DNA of 7,082 nt, taken from the NCBI GenBank assembly GCA_903929925.1, contig CAIYWO010000353.1, positions 1 through 7,082 on the forward strand. The letters are read 5' to 3'. The stretch comes from an uncultured beta proteobacterium (GTDB lineage: Bacteria; Pseudomonadota; Gammaproteobacteria; Burkholderiales; Burkholderiaceae_B). Below, piece after piece: positions 6,258-7,082 of this stretch. Every line of letters starts with the position of its first letter. Positions within the stretch are counted from its first letter, which is position 1. The translations under genes and the position numbers were made by a program. The notes under the pieces are model-generated. The model worked only from the letters and a program-made list of their open reading frames with translations, did no database searches and was not told the origin of the DNA.

Positions 6258-7082
6258 TTACATCACCAGTTCGATGAGGCGAGGACCTTTTTCTTTATTC
6301 GCGATGCGCAGTGCGTTGGCAAAGTCTTCCATCGTGCTGACTTGTTGGCCAGGTACTCCATGACCACGGGCGATCGATACCCAGTCTAGGTAAGGACGAT
6401 CAAGGTCAAGCATGCGTTTGGCGTTTTCACCTGCCTCTGGGCCGCCCATGTTGGCGAGCTCCCCGCGCAAGATCTTGTATGACCGGTTGGCAAAGATCAC
6501 AACAGTAACGTCTAGATTTTCACGCGCCATTGACCACAGGCCTTGCACTGTATACATCGCGCTGCCATCACCAATCAGAGCAACGACTTTGCGGTCTGGG
6601 CATGCCACAGCAGCGCCTACGGCTGCCGACATTGCCCAGCCAATCGCACCACCTGTGATTTCAATGCAATCATAAGGTGCTGCTTGATGCGTGAGTTTTG
6701 AAAACTGACGTCCTGTCGTCACAGACTCTTCGACCATGATGCCGTTTTCAGGCATCAGTGCGGTGATGACCGTGCCGATGTGTTCAACCGTTGGCGCGCC
6801 ACTCGGTAGATCGGTAATGATGGGCCCAGTCGACAGTTGTGCAGGTGCCGTGTTGTTTGCACCGAGCGCGTCAACCAAGGCTTGTAGCGTCGCATGGAGA
6901 TCGTGCGTTAAGGTCGCTAACGTGTGTACCTGGCAGTCAGGCTGCTGAATCATGCGTGGCTTATTCGGGTAGGCGAAGAAGGCCACTGGCGAAGCGCTCC
7001 CGATCAACACTAAGTGCTTGGAATCCTTGAGCATTGCCACTGCGCCATCGACGGCAAAAGGCAGGGGCATGATGTTGACGCG
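6258..7082 (-). CDS. Thiamine-diphosphate enzyme, acetolactate synthase large-subunit-like (5' end off window)
   Basis: This is the C-terminal half of a thiamine-diphosphate enzyme; the frame runs off the right edge (RVNI precedes the first Met at 7070), so perhaps 240-280 N-terminal residues are missing. Counting from that Met, the end of the central domain has HLVLIGSASPVAFFAYPNKP (19-38), which I recall from proteins annotated as acetolactate synthase large subunit of unknown specificity. The cofactor-binding domain has GGAIGWAMSAAVGAAVACPDR (140-160 region), the metal-binding GDGS (167-170) and FANRSYKIL (193-201), where the usual second Asn of the GDG...NN motif is Arg. It ends LIELVM. 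Superfamily members decarboxylate 2-oxo acids such as benzoylformate or form acetohydroxy acids. No small regulatory subunit is seen, and the dehydrogenase downstream favours a decarboxylase or carboligase role over branched-chain amino acid synthesis. The true substrate is unknown. Confidence 0.88.
   Translation of the reverse strand, partial: RVNIMPLPFAVDGAVAMLKDSKHLVLIGSASPVAFFAYPNKPRMIQQPDCQVHTLATLTHDLHATLQALVDALGANNTAPAQLSTGPIITDLPSGAPTVEHIGTVITALMPENGIMVEESVTTGRQFSKLTHQAAPYDCIEITGGAIGWAMSAAVGAAVACPDRKVVALIGDGSAMYTVQGLWSMARENLDVTVVIFANRSYKILRGELANMGGPEAGENAKRMLDLDRPYLDWVSIARGHGVPGQQVSTMEDFANALRIANKEKGPRLIELVM

Overview
The window carries a bacterial housekeeping cluster on the + strand, lepA-lepB-rnc-era-recO, followed by a convergent two-gene metabolic unit on the - strand. 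The gene order, the moderate GC content and the character of the Era, LepA and RNase III proteins suggest a betaproteobacterium of the order Burkholderiales. Alcaligenaceae is my best guess at family level, based on recalled protein similarity rather than a search.

Layout. Positions 1-118 hold what may be the last codons of an upstream gene and a perfect 13-bp hairpin that resembles an intrinsic terminator. The five + strand genes follow: lepA (119-1912, translation factor EF4), lepB (1935-2822, signal peptidase I), rnc (2864-3622, RNase III), era (3619-4509, ribosome-assembly GTPase) and recO (4530-5129, recombination mediator). They lie 22 and 41 bases apart, then overlap by 4, then 20 bases apart, as expected for one transcription unit. 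It combines translation, protein export, RNA processing with ribosome maturation, and DNA repair. No tRNA, rRNA, CRISPR array or insertion sequence was seen.

After recO there is a 22-base gap, and the strand switches to a zinc-dependent alcohol dehydrogenase (5152-6210) and, upstream of it, a thiamine-diphosphate enzyme of the acetolactate synthase / benzoylformate decarboxylase superfamily (6258 to beyond the right edge). These two genes, 47 bases apart, look like a pair that could make an aldehyde from a 2-oxo acid and interconvert it with an alcohol. The substrate cannot be read from the sequence. In many relatives pdxJ follows recO; here it does not.

I found no convincing new biological system. 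The observations most worth a second look are a long imperfect stem-loop across the lepB stop codon just upstream of rnc (a candidate RNase III autoregulation site), an unusually short RecO that seems to lack an internal segment, and a strong hairpin so close to lepA that no promoter fits between them.
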